Of a stretch of DNA of 64,000 nucleotides, positions 54,640-63,013 are shown piece after piece; within the stretch, counting starts at the first letter, position 1; the number at the start of each line of letters is the position of its first letter. Origin of the DNA: CAUZIZ01 sp965218775 (lineage in GTDB: Bacteria > Acidobacteriota > UBA6911 > RPQK01 > JAJDTT01); contig CBDCLS010000005.1 of the NCBI GenBank assembly GCA_965218775.1, forward strand, positions 2,232,001-2,296,000, read 5' to 3'. The notes beneath the pieces are model-generated. The model was not told where the DNA came from, ran no database searches, and was given only the letters and a program-made list of their open reading frames with translations. Made by a program: the position numbers and the translations under genes.

Positions 54640-54890
54640 GCCGGCACCCGATCTGACAGACAGCGTCCGATTTGATCGAAATCGAACGACCGCTTTCGCC
54701 TGAGGCTGTGTGAAAAGTCATTCATGATTTCGGATTTGAAATTTTGACTTCATAGGATCGCGTGTAAGCCACGATCTCCGTCGTAGGAAGGGTAAAGAGA
54801 CCCCTAAATCAAAGAGGTTTTGGACTTTTCACACACCCTGGCCTAAAAGCGGACATTCAAATTGTGCCAGGAAACGTCGACTGAACGGCC
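54640..54890. repeat. composite repeat carrying MITE family A, copy 3
   Basis: MITE A spans 54702-54840 (139 bp) in reverse orientation to copies 1 and 2, with GCCT at 54698-54701 and 54841-54844. The outer repeat contains GATCAAATCGGACGCTGTCT in reverse complement and AAAAGCGGACATTCAAATTG. Confidence 0.85.
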
Positions 54891-55007
54891 AAAAGCCAGC
54901 GATTCGGGAATTGTGGGGCGTCTCACGAGCATGGGTGGATTTTCAAGAAGTTAAAGAGAAGGTCTCCATGGCATCGGTGCTGGCTCACTATGGCATCAGG
55001 ACCTCTC

Positions 55008-56465
55008 TTATTCCTGACCGATCGCCTCTAACAGGTCCGCCATTGGGACCACACGCCCGTGGATCGGGACAATCTGTTTAACATCCAGATCCAGGCGCTG
55101 GATGTTCTGGTACAAATTCACGCTGGCGGGATTGGGTGTAGAGGGCACAGGTACGTTTGGCGGTCCTGGGGTGTACACATCGGCTTCGATCAACAGCTTC
55201 TCCTTGGGAAGATACGCCATAATGAGCCCTGCTGCGTGCGGGCTTCCCTCAATGTGGTAAAGCTCAATCGTCCGGATGCCGTCGGTCAAGACATGCTTGT
55301 CACTGAAGGCTTCAATGATTGCCTTCTTCTTTGACCGTGCCAAGTTGTCTGGATTCAGGGTTCGGGGAGCGGCAAATACCTTCTCGTAAAACTGCTTGTT
55401 GATCTCGTGGGTGACGATAATGGCACCTTCGGCGGCGTAGGTGCGTATACCACCCGAGTGGTCGAAGTGATGATGCGTGTTCACGATGTACCTGATGGGT
55501 TTGCCTGGAATGATTTTCCTCACTTCAGCTATTACAGCGATCGATCGTTCTTCCGTGAAGGGGGCCTCGACAACCACGACGTGATCGTCGAATTCAACCG
55601 CCACGCTATGCCATGGAGTGCCGGTTAGATACCACACACCCTCAGCGATCTCTTGAGCTTGAACGTCCACTCGAACGGAAAGTCGCGCCGTGCCGTCCCG
55701 AATGCTCTGAGGCACCTTGATGTCGGCCGGAGCGTTTGGCTGGACATCGGTCACGGTGATGTCCAGGATCGGAAATCCACCATATTCTTGAACAATTCTG
55801 GCTGGAAATTTAACACCGTTGAAATCCTTGTAGTCCGCATAGTTCGTCTCAACCAGCATGTCGCCGAGAACATCGAACAAATTCCCCGTATCACCAATCC
55901 ATGTGTCGACTTTCTCGACCAGGTTCTGGTCGTTGATAATGCCATTCACCTTAAACTTCCCGTGCACCGTAAAAGAAACCTTCTTCACCCTCTTGCCATC
56001 CAGCGTCTGCGACTCGACGCTAGCGTTATTCTCCATCGCCGCCTTTATCAGACCATGTGGCGTCACCCAGATTTGAAGCCGTCGCTCCTCAGCGGCAAAA
56101 GGGACTGGCAACAGGTCCTCAGCCCTTGGAATGTCCCAGGCATAGGGGCCACTGACCACTTCCACCCCGCGCCTCTCACCCCTGGGAGTCGTGACTACCT
56201 GCTCGCGTCGCCTGGAGACCGTGTCGTAGTTGATTACGATCGTGTCACTCTTCACGTCATATCGGGATCGGGGCCACGGAGCGCCGGGACTCAGACTTTG
56301 GCCCAGCCGAAACTCGAAGCCACTACTGGAATACTGAATCGATTTCAGGTTGGTGGCACCCAGTGTTCTTGCTACATCGTCAAGTATGGTCTTTGTGTCC
56401 TGCCCGCTCGCCTCAAAGGACAGGAGTACCGCAAACACCATGGGAACCAAGAGCTTTGTCCACAT
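55008..56465 (-). CDS. MBL-fold metallo-hydrolase, secreted
   Basis: 485 residues from the ATG at 56465 (MWTKLLVPMVFAVLLSFEAS), which gives a clean signal peptide; upstream in-frame codons are not needed. An N-terminal ~270-residue beta-rich domain precedes the metallo-beta-lactamase domain. That domain has THHHFDHSGGIRTY (HxHxDH), the histidine in LYHIEGSPHAAG, D in LLIEADVYTPG and H in IVPIHGR. It is probably a periplasmic hydrolase of unknown substrate. MITE B lies 110 bp upstream and may affect the promoter. Confidence 0.85.
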   Translation of the reverse strand: MWTKLLVPMVFAVLLSFEASGQDTKTILDDVARTLGATNLKSIQYSSSGFEFRLGQSLSPGAPWPRSRYDVKSDTIVINYDTVSRRREQVVTTPRGERRGVEVVSGPYAWDIPRAEDLLPVPFAAEERRLQIWVTPHGLIKAAMENNASVESQTLDGKRVKKVSFTVHGKFKVNGIINDQNLVEKVDTWIGDTGNLFDVLGDMLVETNYADYKDFNGVKFPARIVQEYGGFPILDITVTDVQPNAPADIKVPQSIRDGTARLSVRVDVQAQEIAEGVWYLTGTPWHSVAVEFDDHVVVVEAPFTEERSIAVIAEVRKIIPGKPIRYIVNTHHHFDHSGGIRTYAAEGAIIVTHEINKQFYEKVFAAPRTLNPDNLARSKKKAIIEAFSDKHVLTDGIRTIELYHIEGSPHAAGLIMAYLPKEKLLIEADVYTPGPPNVPVPSTPNPASVNLYQNIQRLDLDVKQIVPIHGRVVPMADLLEAIGQE

Positions 56466-56574
56466 GCCAATCCTCTGTCTTACTACGGCTTTCCATCCGT
56501 AAAGGGCACTAGCAACAAACGCGGTCGCCCAGTAGAGCACCGACATACAATCCTCGATTGTCACTACGAGCTAA

Positions 56575-56755
56575 GGGTCTGCGCAGAAATAACTTGGTAG
56601 AATTGGCGCTCAGATTTGCATCAGATTTGGCCGCGAACGATTGAGTGAAACCGCAGGCGTAGCCCGGTCTACGTTGAGGATTTCGCGATTGAGGAGCGGC
56701 CGAAGATGGTGCGAAGATGAGATGCCAAAATGCCAAGTTATTTTTGCGCAGACCC
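56575..56755 (-). repeat. MITE family B, copy 3 (181 bp)
   Basis: The ends are GGGTCTGCGCAGAAATAACTT and its complement, with TAA at 56572-56574 and 56756-56758. It is reverse-oriented relative to the copy at 32719 and has the same length. Confidence 0.88.
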
Positions 56756-57061
56756 TAAGCTCCTTGACGCCCTCGCCGCGCTTAATGGCGACGCGGTCTG
56801 ATTCAGTGACAGGAGTGTAGCAGCACCAAAGCCGAGGAGGGTAGTGCGCGACGATTGTAAGAGCATGGGTGACGTGGTTTTGGACGAAAGGCGACGCTTC
56901 CGCAGGGAGGTTTTCTCTAGATGAAACGTAGATCTCCCTTGCCGGAGAAGTGCCTAGGGCTCGAAGGCATCTCCAGAGCGGAAGGAGCCTCTGGTTTTCT
57001 GCAATCTCAGCGTAGTTCATTCGACGTTTCCGCGAGAAACTTGAATGTCCGCTTTTAAGGC
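56756..57061. other. intergenic and outer part of composite repeat
   Basis: No gene seen. 56960-57061 is the outer repeat that precedes MITE A copy 4 and matches the sequence before copy 1 (CCAGAGCGGAA, then TTGAATGTCCGCTTTTAAGG). Confidence 0.6.
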
Positions 57062-57200
57062 GAGGCTGTGTGAAAAGTCATTCATGATTTCGGATTTGAA
57101 ATTTTGACTTCATAGGATCGCGTGTAAGCCACGATCTCCGTCGTAGGAAGGGTAAAGAGACCCCTAAATCAAAGAGGTTTTGGACTTTTCACACAGCCTC
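57062..57200. repeat. MITE family A, copy 4 (139 bp)
   Basis: The ends are GAGGCTGTGTGAAAAGTC and its complement, with AAGGC at 57057-57061 and 57201-57205. It is in the same orientation as copy 3. The outer repeat continues to ~57245 (GTGTCAGAG in reverse complement). Confidence 0.88.
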
Positions 57201-57643
57201 AAGGCGAAAGCGGTCGGTCAGGGGCGATCTACTCTGACACCTGTGTGTATGGTGAGATCTGGGCTACTACGACTTATAGGCACAGGAGGGCGACTAGTCT
57301 TTTTCTGTCTTCATTCGATCGGGTCATAGCCATCCCCGTCGTTCCCCGTCTTTCCTGAACCGCTCCTCTGAAAATGTCTTCCAGGGGTTGAAGTCGCCGC
57401 TCAGACATCATCAGTCTGCGTATTCCGGACGAAACCGGCCGGTGATTCCAGAGGAAACCGGCCACTGATTCCGGAGCAAACCGGCCACCCAATCCGGCGG
57501 GAAACCGGCCACTAGAAACGGGATTTCCGGAACGGTGGCCGATTTCCCGGAAAGGCGGCCGGTTTCCCGGAATCGGTTCCCACGAGGGGACGGAGCGACG
57601 TTGGACTCCTTCGGTACGATGACTCCTTTTCGGAGGAGAGATC

Positions 57644-59215
57644 GTGCCGAACCAAAGGAAGTCCATGCGCAAAATCAAAAACGTCCTACGTCTGAAGTTT
57701 CAGCTTCATCTCTCGGATCGGCAGATCGCCCGTAGCTGCGTCCTGGCCCGCAGCACCGTAGCCGAGTACGTGCGTCGGGCCCAACGGGCGGGTCTGACTT
57801 GGCCGCTGCCGGAAGGCTGGGATGACCGGAGGATCGCTAACCAGTTGTTTCCTCCAACCGACAAGTCTCCGCCCAGCCCACGTCCACTCCCCGACTTCGC
57901 CACCGTCCATGAAGAGCGCTGCCGACACAAACATGTGACCCTGATGCTGCTCTGGGATGAGTACAAGCAGGTGTATCCGGAGGGCTATCAGTACAGTCAG
58001 TTCTGCGATCGGTACCATCGCTGGCGCCGCAAGCTGGATCTGGTGCTGAGGCAAGAACACCGCGCCGGCGAGAAGCTCTTCGTAGACTATGCCGGAGACA
58101 CCGTCCCGATCGTGGATCGCTATACGGGGGAGACCCAAGATGCCTCGATCTTCGTGGCGGTGCTGGGTGCGAGTAACTATACCTATGCGGAAGCCTCCCT
58201 CCGCCAGGACCTACCTTCGTGGCTCGCGGCCCACACCCGGGCTCTGGAGTTTATAGAAGGTTGCCCCAGCGTCGTCGTCCCAGACAACACCAAAGATGCG
58301 GTCCATCGCCCCTGTCGCTATGAACCGGATCTCAACGCGAGTTATTCGGATTGGGCCGCGCACTATGGGGTGGCCGTCCTCCCGGCTCGGGTGCGCCGTC
58401 CTCGAGATAAGGCGAAGGCCGAGTCGGGAGTGTTGGTAGTTGAGCGTTGGATCCTGGCCGCCTTGCGTCACCGGACCTTCTTTTCCTTGGGAGAGCTCAA
58501 CGAAGCCATCGCCGAGCTGCTCGTGCGGCTCAACAGCCGGAGCTTTCGCAAGCTCCCCGGCAACCGTCGGCAGCGTTTCGAGGACCTGGATCGTCCGGCT
58601 CTGAAGCCCCTGCCAGCCCAACGCTACGTCTTCGCCCAATGGAAGAAGGCCGGCGTCAACATCGATTACCACATCGAGTTCGACCGTCACTACTACAGTG
58701 TCCCCTACGTTCTGGTGGGTCAGAAGGTCGAGTTACGCACCACCGTCACCACTGTGGAGATCTTCCACCAGGGTCGGAGGGTGGCCTCTCACCGCCGCTC
58801 CTATCAGCCCGGCAAGGCTACGACCTTGGACGAGCACCGACCCGAATGCCATCGCCGCTATCTCGAGTGGTCTCCCTCACGCCTGATCCACTGGGCTCAG
58901 AAAGCCGGCCCCCATACCGCATCGGTGGTCGAGAAGATCCTCCAATCCCGCCGCTATCCCGAGCAGAACTATCGCTCCTGTTTGGGAATCGTGCGTCTCG
59001 GCTCCACCTTCGGAGAAGAGCGCTTGGAGCGGGCCTGCCGCCGCGCCCTGCGACTTCAGGCCTGCTCCTACAAGAGCATCCACTCCATCTTGAAGACCGG
59101 TCTGGACCGTGAAGCGGAACCGCAAGCGTCACCCCAACGTCCCCCGATCGAGCATGCCAACGTCCGGGGAGCTCAGTACTTTGAGGGCGAGAAAGGAGCC
59201 TCTCATGTTGGTTAA
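57644..59215 (+). CDS. istA: IS21-family transposase IstA
   Basis: 523 residues from a GTG with GGAGGAGAG just upstream. An N-terminal HTH (RKIKNVLRLKFQLHLSDRQI) is followed by the catalytic core: KLFVDYAGDTVPIVDRYTG, VVVPDNTKDAVHRPCRY and PRDKAKAESGVLVVERWILA give the D-D-E, with a C-terminal Mu-like domain after. It acts with IstB in transposition. Confidence 0.93.
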   Translation: MPNQRKSMRKIKNVLRLKFQLHLSDRQIARSCVLARSTVAEYVRRAQRAGLTWPLPEGWDDRRIANQLFPPTDKSPPSPRPLPDFATVHEERCRHKHVTLMLLWDEYKQVYPEGYQYSQFCDRYHRWRRKLDLVLRQEHRAGEKLFVDYAGDTVPIVDRYTGETQDASIFVAVLGASNYTYAEASLRQDLPSWLAAHTRALEFIEGCPSVVVPDNTKDAVHRPCRYEPDLNASYSDWAAHYGVAVLPARVRRPRDKAKAESGVLVVERWILAALRHRTFFSLGELNEAIAELLVRLNSRSFRKLPGNRRQRFEDLDRPALKPLPAQRYVFAQWKKAGVNIDYHIEFDRHYYSVPYVLVGQKVELRTTVTTVEIFHQGRRVASHRRSYQPGKATTLDEHRPECHRRYLEWSPSRLIHWAQKAGPHTASVVEKILQSRRYPEQNYRSCLGIVRLGSTFGEERLERACRRALRLQACSYKSIHSILKTGLDREAEPQASPQRPPIEHANVRGAQYFEGEKGASHVG

Positions 59216-59960
59216 TCCCACCGTCGAAAAACTTCAGGCTATGCGTTTGACCGCCATGGCCGAGGCCTTCACCGAGCAACTGGCCGATCCTGAGATGGCC
59301 CAACTGAGCTTTGAAGAACGCTTCTCCCTGATGGTCGATCGTCAGTGGACCTGGCGAGAGAACCGCGCTTTAGATCGCCGTCTGAAAAACGCCCGCTTGA
59401 AGCTCCCGGCCTGCTTGGAAGATATCAACTATCGCCGGCCTCGAGGGTTGGATCGCTCGCTGATCGCCAGCCTTGCCACCGGTCGCTGGATCCAGACCCA
59501 CCACAATCTCATCATCGTCGGACCCTGTGGTGTCGGAAAAACCTTCTTGGCCTGTGCCTTCGCTCAGAAAGCCGCCCGAGACGGCTGGTCGGCTCTCTAC
59601 ACGCGCGCCGCTCGACTCTTTCGTGATCTGGCTTTGGCTCGAGCCGATGGCTCGCTCGACAAGCTCCTGCGCAAGATTGCCCGCACCGACGTGCTCATCG
59701 TCGATGACTGGGCCATGAATCCCTTGGCCGAGACCGAGCGACGGGACTTCTACGAGATCTGTGAGGATCGCTATGACAGTCGATCCACGATCCTCACCTC
59801 CCAGCTCCCCGTTACCCATTGGCATGAGCAGATCGGGGATCCGACCACCGCTGATTCCATCCTGGATCGTCTGGTCCACAATGCCTACCGCATCGACCTC
59901 GAAGGGGCTTCCATGCGCCGGCATCGTCACCCCCCCTCAAAGCAGGAGGACGAATCATGA
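59205..59960 (+). CDS. istB: IS21 ATP-binding helper IstB
   Basis: 251 residues from the ATG at 59205, with AAAGGAG upstream and an 11-bp overlap with istA. Walker A is VGPCGVGKTFLACA, Walker B is DVLIVDDWAMNPL, and SRSTILTSQLPVTHWHE carries the sensor. It is the AAA+ target-selection ATPase of IS21 elements. Confidence 0.93.
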   Translation: MLVNPTVEKLQAMRLTAMAEAFTEQLADPEMAQLSFEERFSLMVDRQWTWRENRALDRRLKNARLKLPACLEDINYRRPRGLDRSLIASLATGRWIQTHHNLIIVGPCGVGKTFLACAFAQKAARDGWSALYTRAARLFRDLALARADGSLDKLLRKIARTDVLIVDDWAMNPLAETERRDFYEICEDRYDSRSTILTSQLPVTHWHEQIGDPTTADSILDRLVHNAYRIDLEGASMRRHRHPPSKQEDES

Positions 59961-60709
59961 GTCAAGCACCGCAGTTGAAAGTCAATGGTGGCTGGTTTGC
60001 AGCCGGGGCTCCCTTGCTGCAAGCGATGGAGTCCGTCAGCGACGGCGCGTTCAAGCTCTTCGTCTATCTGTGCTTGAAAGCGGATCGCTCCACCGGCGAA
60101 CTGACCCTCTCGCCCACCCAGCTGGCTCGAGCCTTGCACAAGTCTCGCCGCTCCCTTTCCACCTATCTGGGCGAACTGCAGTCTCGAGGTCTCTGTCTGA
60201 TCACACTGGCGCGCAATCAACACGAACCCACTCGCATCCAGATCAGCGACCCCTTCTGGCCCTACCAAAGATCTCACGCCCGGGAGCCCGAAGCGGCCGA
60301 AGCCCCTTACGTCGATCAGATCGCCCGTCTGCTGCTCGAGGCTCCTGGCGTTCAGTGCTCCTTCTCCCAGGCAGACCGCCAGTTGGCTGCTCGGTTCTAC
60401 CGCCAGGACCTCTCTTTGCAGCAGATCGAGCAAGCCCTGCTTCTGGGCTGTGCCCGCAAGCACGTCGCCTGGCTCAACGGCCACACCGGAGGACCTATCA
60501 CTTCCCTGAGCTACTTCGAACCTCTGATCCAGGAAGTGAGACAACAACCGGTCTCGGATCGCTACTGGGATTATCTCAGGAGTCGCCTCAGGACTCTGAG
60601 ACAACAATGGAAACAACAATCTGCTGATGCAAACTTTGCATCGGCAACTCACTTAAGAAAGGAGAGACGAGATGATGCGTTCTCAACCAAAGAGCGTCAT
60701 GCGGATTGA
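59957..60709 (+). CDS. third gene of the IS21 element, winged-helix protein
   Basis: 250 residues, starting in the ATGA overlap with istB. The N-terminal ~110 residues look like a replication-initiator-type winged helix (GWFAAGAPLLQAMESVSDGA, LTLSPTQLARALHKSRRSLS, YLGELQSRGLCLITLAR). A second helical part follows (SQADRQLAARFYRQDLSLQQ, IEQALLLGCARKHVAW). IS21 elements normally have two genes, so this is an accessory of unknown role. Confidence 0.75.
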   Translation: MSQAPQLKVNGGWFAAGAPLLQAMESVSDGAFKLFVYLCLKADRSTGELTLSPTQLARALHKSRRSLSTYLGELQSRGLCLITLARNQHEPTRIQISDPFWPYQRSHAREPEAAEAPYVDQIARLLLEAPGVQCSFSQADRQLAARFYRQDLSLQQIEQALLLGCARKHVAWLNGHTGGPITSLSYFEPLIQEVRQQPVSDRYWDYLRSRLRTLRQQWKQQSADANFASATHLRKERRDDAFSTKERHAD

Positions 60710-60818
60710 CTCAAACCGGCCACTTCGGAGATGATTATTAACCTCCAGCGTCGCTTCGCTCCGACCCGGCCGGTTTCCTCCGGATTCGGTGGCCGGTTTC
60801 ACCGGAATACGCAATCAG

Positions 60819-61170
60819 TCACTCGGAGCCGCTCCAACGCAAAGCCTCAGCCTCGTCCTGTGGCTCGTAGCCGAGGACTGCACGCGGGTGCTCGATGTCC
60901 CGATAGCCCCATCTGTTGTTTGAAATCGCGAAGAAGACGCCGTATCTGAGGTCGTCCGGCGCGTCGATACACCTCTGGAGCATCTGCGCTATGTCTCGAT
61001 GGCTGAGGTAGCGGGAGAACTCAGCGGGGTTTGTCGGGCGGTTCTCCTCGTTCACCCGACCGATGCAGACGCAGAGGACAGATAGACCGTGGGCGTCGGA
61101 GAAGTGCCTGCCTATGGCCTCCCCCCAGACCTTGCAGGCGCCGTATATACCGGCTGGCCAGGTGTTCATC
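60819..61170 (-). pseudogene. NAD-dependent epimerase (SDR), C-terminal fragment
   Basis: The frame reads AGIYGACKVWGEAIGRHFSD (YxxxK), LSVLCVCIGRVNEENRPTNP, LSHRDIAQMLQRCIDAPDDL and ISNNRWGYRDIEHPRAVLGY, the C-terminal half of an extended SDR. The nucleotide-binding half is absent beyond ~61170. The stop TGA is at 60819-60821, at the IS21 insertion site. Confidence 0.8.
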
Positions 61171-61454
61171 AACAGGGATCGACAACTCACACTCTCCTTG
61201 GAGACGTCGCGACTTCGTTTCCCAGGGAGTGGACCCCCAGGAACAGGAGTGGAACGCCGTGTGAAAGGCGTGTGCAAGTCGTATTTATCACTAAGCGTCC
61301 GAGGCTGAGAATCTGCGAGATTGATTGCAGTCTTTCCCTGAAGTAGGGATCATCTACCCTTCCGATCCCCATATAAACCATCCCCCCTGAGATTGCCCTT
61401 CCAGATCCAAAGATCTAGTATTCGCTAAAGGTTCCCCTGCAGTCTGGAGGCTCG

Positions 61455-61565
61455 TTGATAGGCCAGACCATCTCCCACTACAAGATCGCTTCCAACCTCG
61501 GTGAAGGCGGCATGGGTGAAGTGTATCTTGCCGGGGATACCAACTTGGATCGTCAGGTCGCAACC
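61455..61565 (+). pseudogene. Ser/Thr protein kinase, N-terminal fragment
   Basis: MIGQTISHYKIASNLGEGGM then GEVYLAGDTNLDRQVA is the start and glycine-rich loop of a PknB-type kinase, close to the N-terminus at 22382. The lysine region and the rest are missing; the frame continues into unrelated sequence. Confidence 0.75.
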
Positions 61566-61634
61566 CCACATAGTCGCTGCGGGGCGCTTCTTTCTCTGGC
61601 AGATACCGAACTCCCGCAGCAAGGAGCCAAAGTC

Positions 61635-61823
61635 ATGAACCCCTTTCACTCCTATACCTTCAGCTGGTGGCAGGTAGGACTCTTTAAGATTTCGTTGATC
61701 GCCTTGGGGCTGGCCGTTGGGGCCACTTGGTCGGAAATCTTTGCCAACTGGCTGACTTTTCTGTGGGCCCTTTTTCTCGTTCCAGGCCTTTACCTTTGGC
61801 TAGTGGCCTTCCGACAGTGGTGA
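61635..61823 (+). CDS. small membrane protein
   Basis: 62 residues (MNPFHSYTFSWWQVGLFKIS onward) with AAGGAG 8 nt before the ATG. There are two hydrophobic segments (ISLIALGLAVGATW and WLTFLWALFLVPGLYLWLVA) and six tryptophans. A small integral membrane protein of unknown function; similar short frames are found in various environmental bacteria. Confidence 0.6.
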   Translation: MNPFHSYTFSWWQVGLFKISLIALGLAVGATWSEIFANWLTFLWALFLVPGLYLWLVAFRQW

Positions 61824-61845
61824 GCGCCTTCCGGTTCCCAGCGCA

Positions 61846-61893
61846 TGAGTCAGCCAGGAAAACCAAGCTCTACGATCGTACCGGTGACGAGAT
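61846..61893 (+). pseudogene. tyrosine recombinase C-terminal relic
   Basis: The frame reads HESARKTKLYDRTGDEI, which matches the end of many tyrosine integrases (a TTKLYDRTGDEI-like stretch with the nucleophilic tyrosine). Only ~16 codons remain, so this is a weak call. Confidence 0.4.
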
Positions 61894-62013
61894 CAAAAAG
61901 CCAGGATTGAGACCGCGTCCAGTTGCAGAGGTGTTGCACTACTCGAGGAGAAACAAAAAAGAATCGCGCAGGTGTGCAAGCGCGCTGGGCCTTCGAAAAC
62001 ACTTGACGGGCTT

Positions 62014-62279
62014 ATGAGCGAGTCACTTGCCCCGGGACCGGGGGTCCGTATCCCGCCTCCAGTCATTTGCATTGTGGCGTTCCTGACCGCCTTGGCATTG
62101 GACCGTCTCTACCCATCGACGGTGCTGCCGGTACCGTATCGCTACATCCTGGGTTTTCTTGTCATCCTCGGCGCCGGCCTCGTCATACTGCCGGTTCTCA
62201 CACGTTTCCGCAGCATGGGAACACCGTTTTTCGACTTTCGGAAGCCTGCTTCAGCCCTGATCACTGACGGTCCCTACCA
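62014..62279 (+). pseudogene. isoprenylcysteine methyltransferase-like protein, truncated
   Basis: From the ATG at 62014 the frame gives three hydrophobic segments (VICIVAFLTALALDRLY, YILGFLVILGAGLVILPV and so on) and then FRSMGTPFFDFRKPASALIT, DGPY, matching the start of ICMT/PEMT-type membrane methyltransferases (the segment before the catalytic region). After DGPYQ the homology stops, ~40 bp before a MITE. Confidence 0.6.
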
Positions 62280-62321
62280 GGGTGGAACGCTGGTCAGTCA
62301 TGCAGGTTTCGACTGGGCTAA

Positions 62322-62496
62322 CCCGCATTTCTCATCGCCGGTCTACTACGTCGCCGCAATCATCCGCCCTGGCTGTGTTTCGCTCGGTCGGCCTCCTCGA
62401 CGTACTGTACAAGTACGACTGCGGAGGCCTCGGTCGCAAGCCTTGCCAGGACGGCCCTTGCGACGCCTCGCTACGACAGGCGATGAGAAATGCGGG
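62322..62496. repeat. MITE family C (175 bp), IS1380-like ends
   Basis: The ends are CCCGCATTTCTCATCGCC and its complement, flanked by CTAA at 62318-62321 and 62497-62500. An internal stem pairs GCCTCC (62391-62396) with GGAGGC (62423-62428). The end sequence differs from the IS1380 end (CCCGGATTTCTCA) by one base in 13 and uses the same CTAA duplication. Confidence 0.88.
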
Positions 62497-62819
62497 CTAA
62501 GCCTGAGGACTTCAGTTTCTGGGCCGAGCAGTACCTCCAGGGAGCAAATCCCAAGGACTCTCTAGCGTCGCCTCTGTACGCCGACTTGCGAGGGCTTCCT
62601 TCCATGCTGGTAGAGGTGGGAGGCGCTGAGATGCTGCTCGATCAGGTCACTGAGTTTGTGGTCCGAGTCCAAAGGGCAGGAGGGGAAGTTCTCTTTCGGG
62701 TATGGCCAGATATGATCCACGGGGGGTATCTGCTTGCACCCTTGTTCGGAGAGTGTCGGCAAGCGATCGATCGGCTGGGAAAGTTCATCCGAGCCCAAGA
62801 CGTCGCGTCCCCCGAATAA
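62497..62819 (+). pseudogene. alpha/beta hydrolase (HSL type), C-terminal fragment
   Basis: The frame reads FSFWAEQYLQGANPKDSLAS, PLYADLRGLPSMLVEVGGAE, MLLDQVTEFV and VWPDMIHGGYLLAPLF, which carry the catalytic aspartate and histidine of hormone-sensitive-lipase-like hydrolases. The nucleophile half (HGG and GDSAG) is absent, cut off at the MITE C insertion. Confidence 0.8.
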
Positions 62820-62976
62820 TCTAAATCCGCTCCGACCCAACAGAGATACTCCCCATCGGTTAGCCCGAAGTTCCCTGAGACTTTAGCAGATAACTGACTG
62901 ACTCTACAGGAGATAAAGGTAGTTTTGGACTGGATTGTGTAGGCATGTAATTGTGGCTTATATTTCAATAGTGTGC

Positions 62977-63006
62977 TTGACTTTAAAGGATTATATAGGG
63001 TATAGT
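62977..63006 (+). promoter_or_regulatory. possible promoter of the IS1634-type transposase gene
   Basis: TTGACT at 62977-62982 and TATAGT at 63001-63006 with an 18-bp spacer lie in an AT-rich stretch. TATAGT ends only 7 nt before the ATG at 63014, so if used the transcript would be leaderless. Confidence 0.45.
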
Positions 63007-63013
63007 GGTAATC

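Larger units (their letters stand above)
57417..60813 (+). mobile_element. IS21-family element with a third gene, 3397 bp
   Basis: The terminal repeats are TGCGTATTCCGG at both ends (inverted), and the 7-bp direct repeat ATCAGTC lies at 57410-57416 and 60814-60820. AAACCGGCCAC-type motifs are repeated about six times inside the left end (57431-57575) and three times inside the right end (60712-60802), the multiple-site arrangement typical of IS21. It is inserted across the stop codon of an SDR fragment, with the stop kept by the duplication. Confidence 0.92.
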
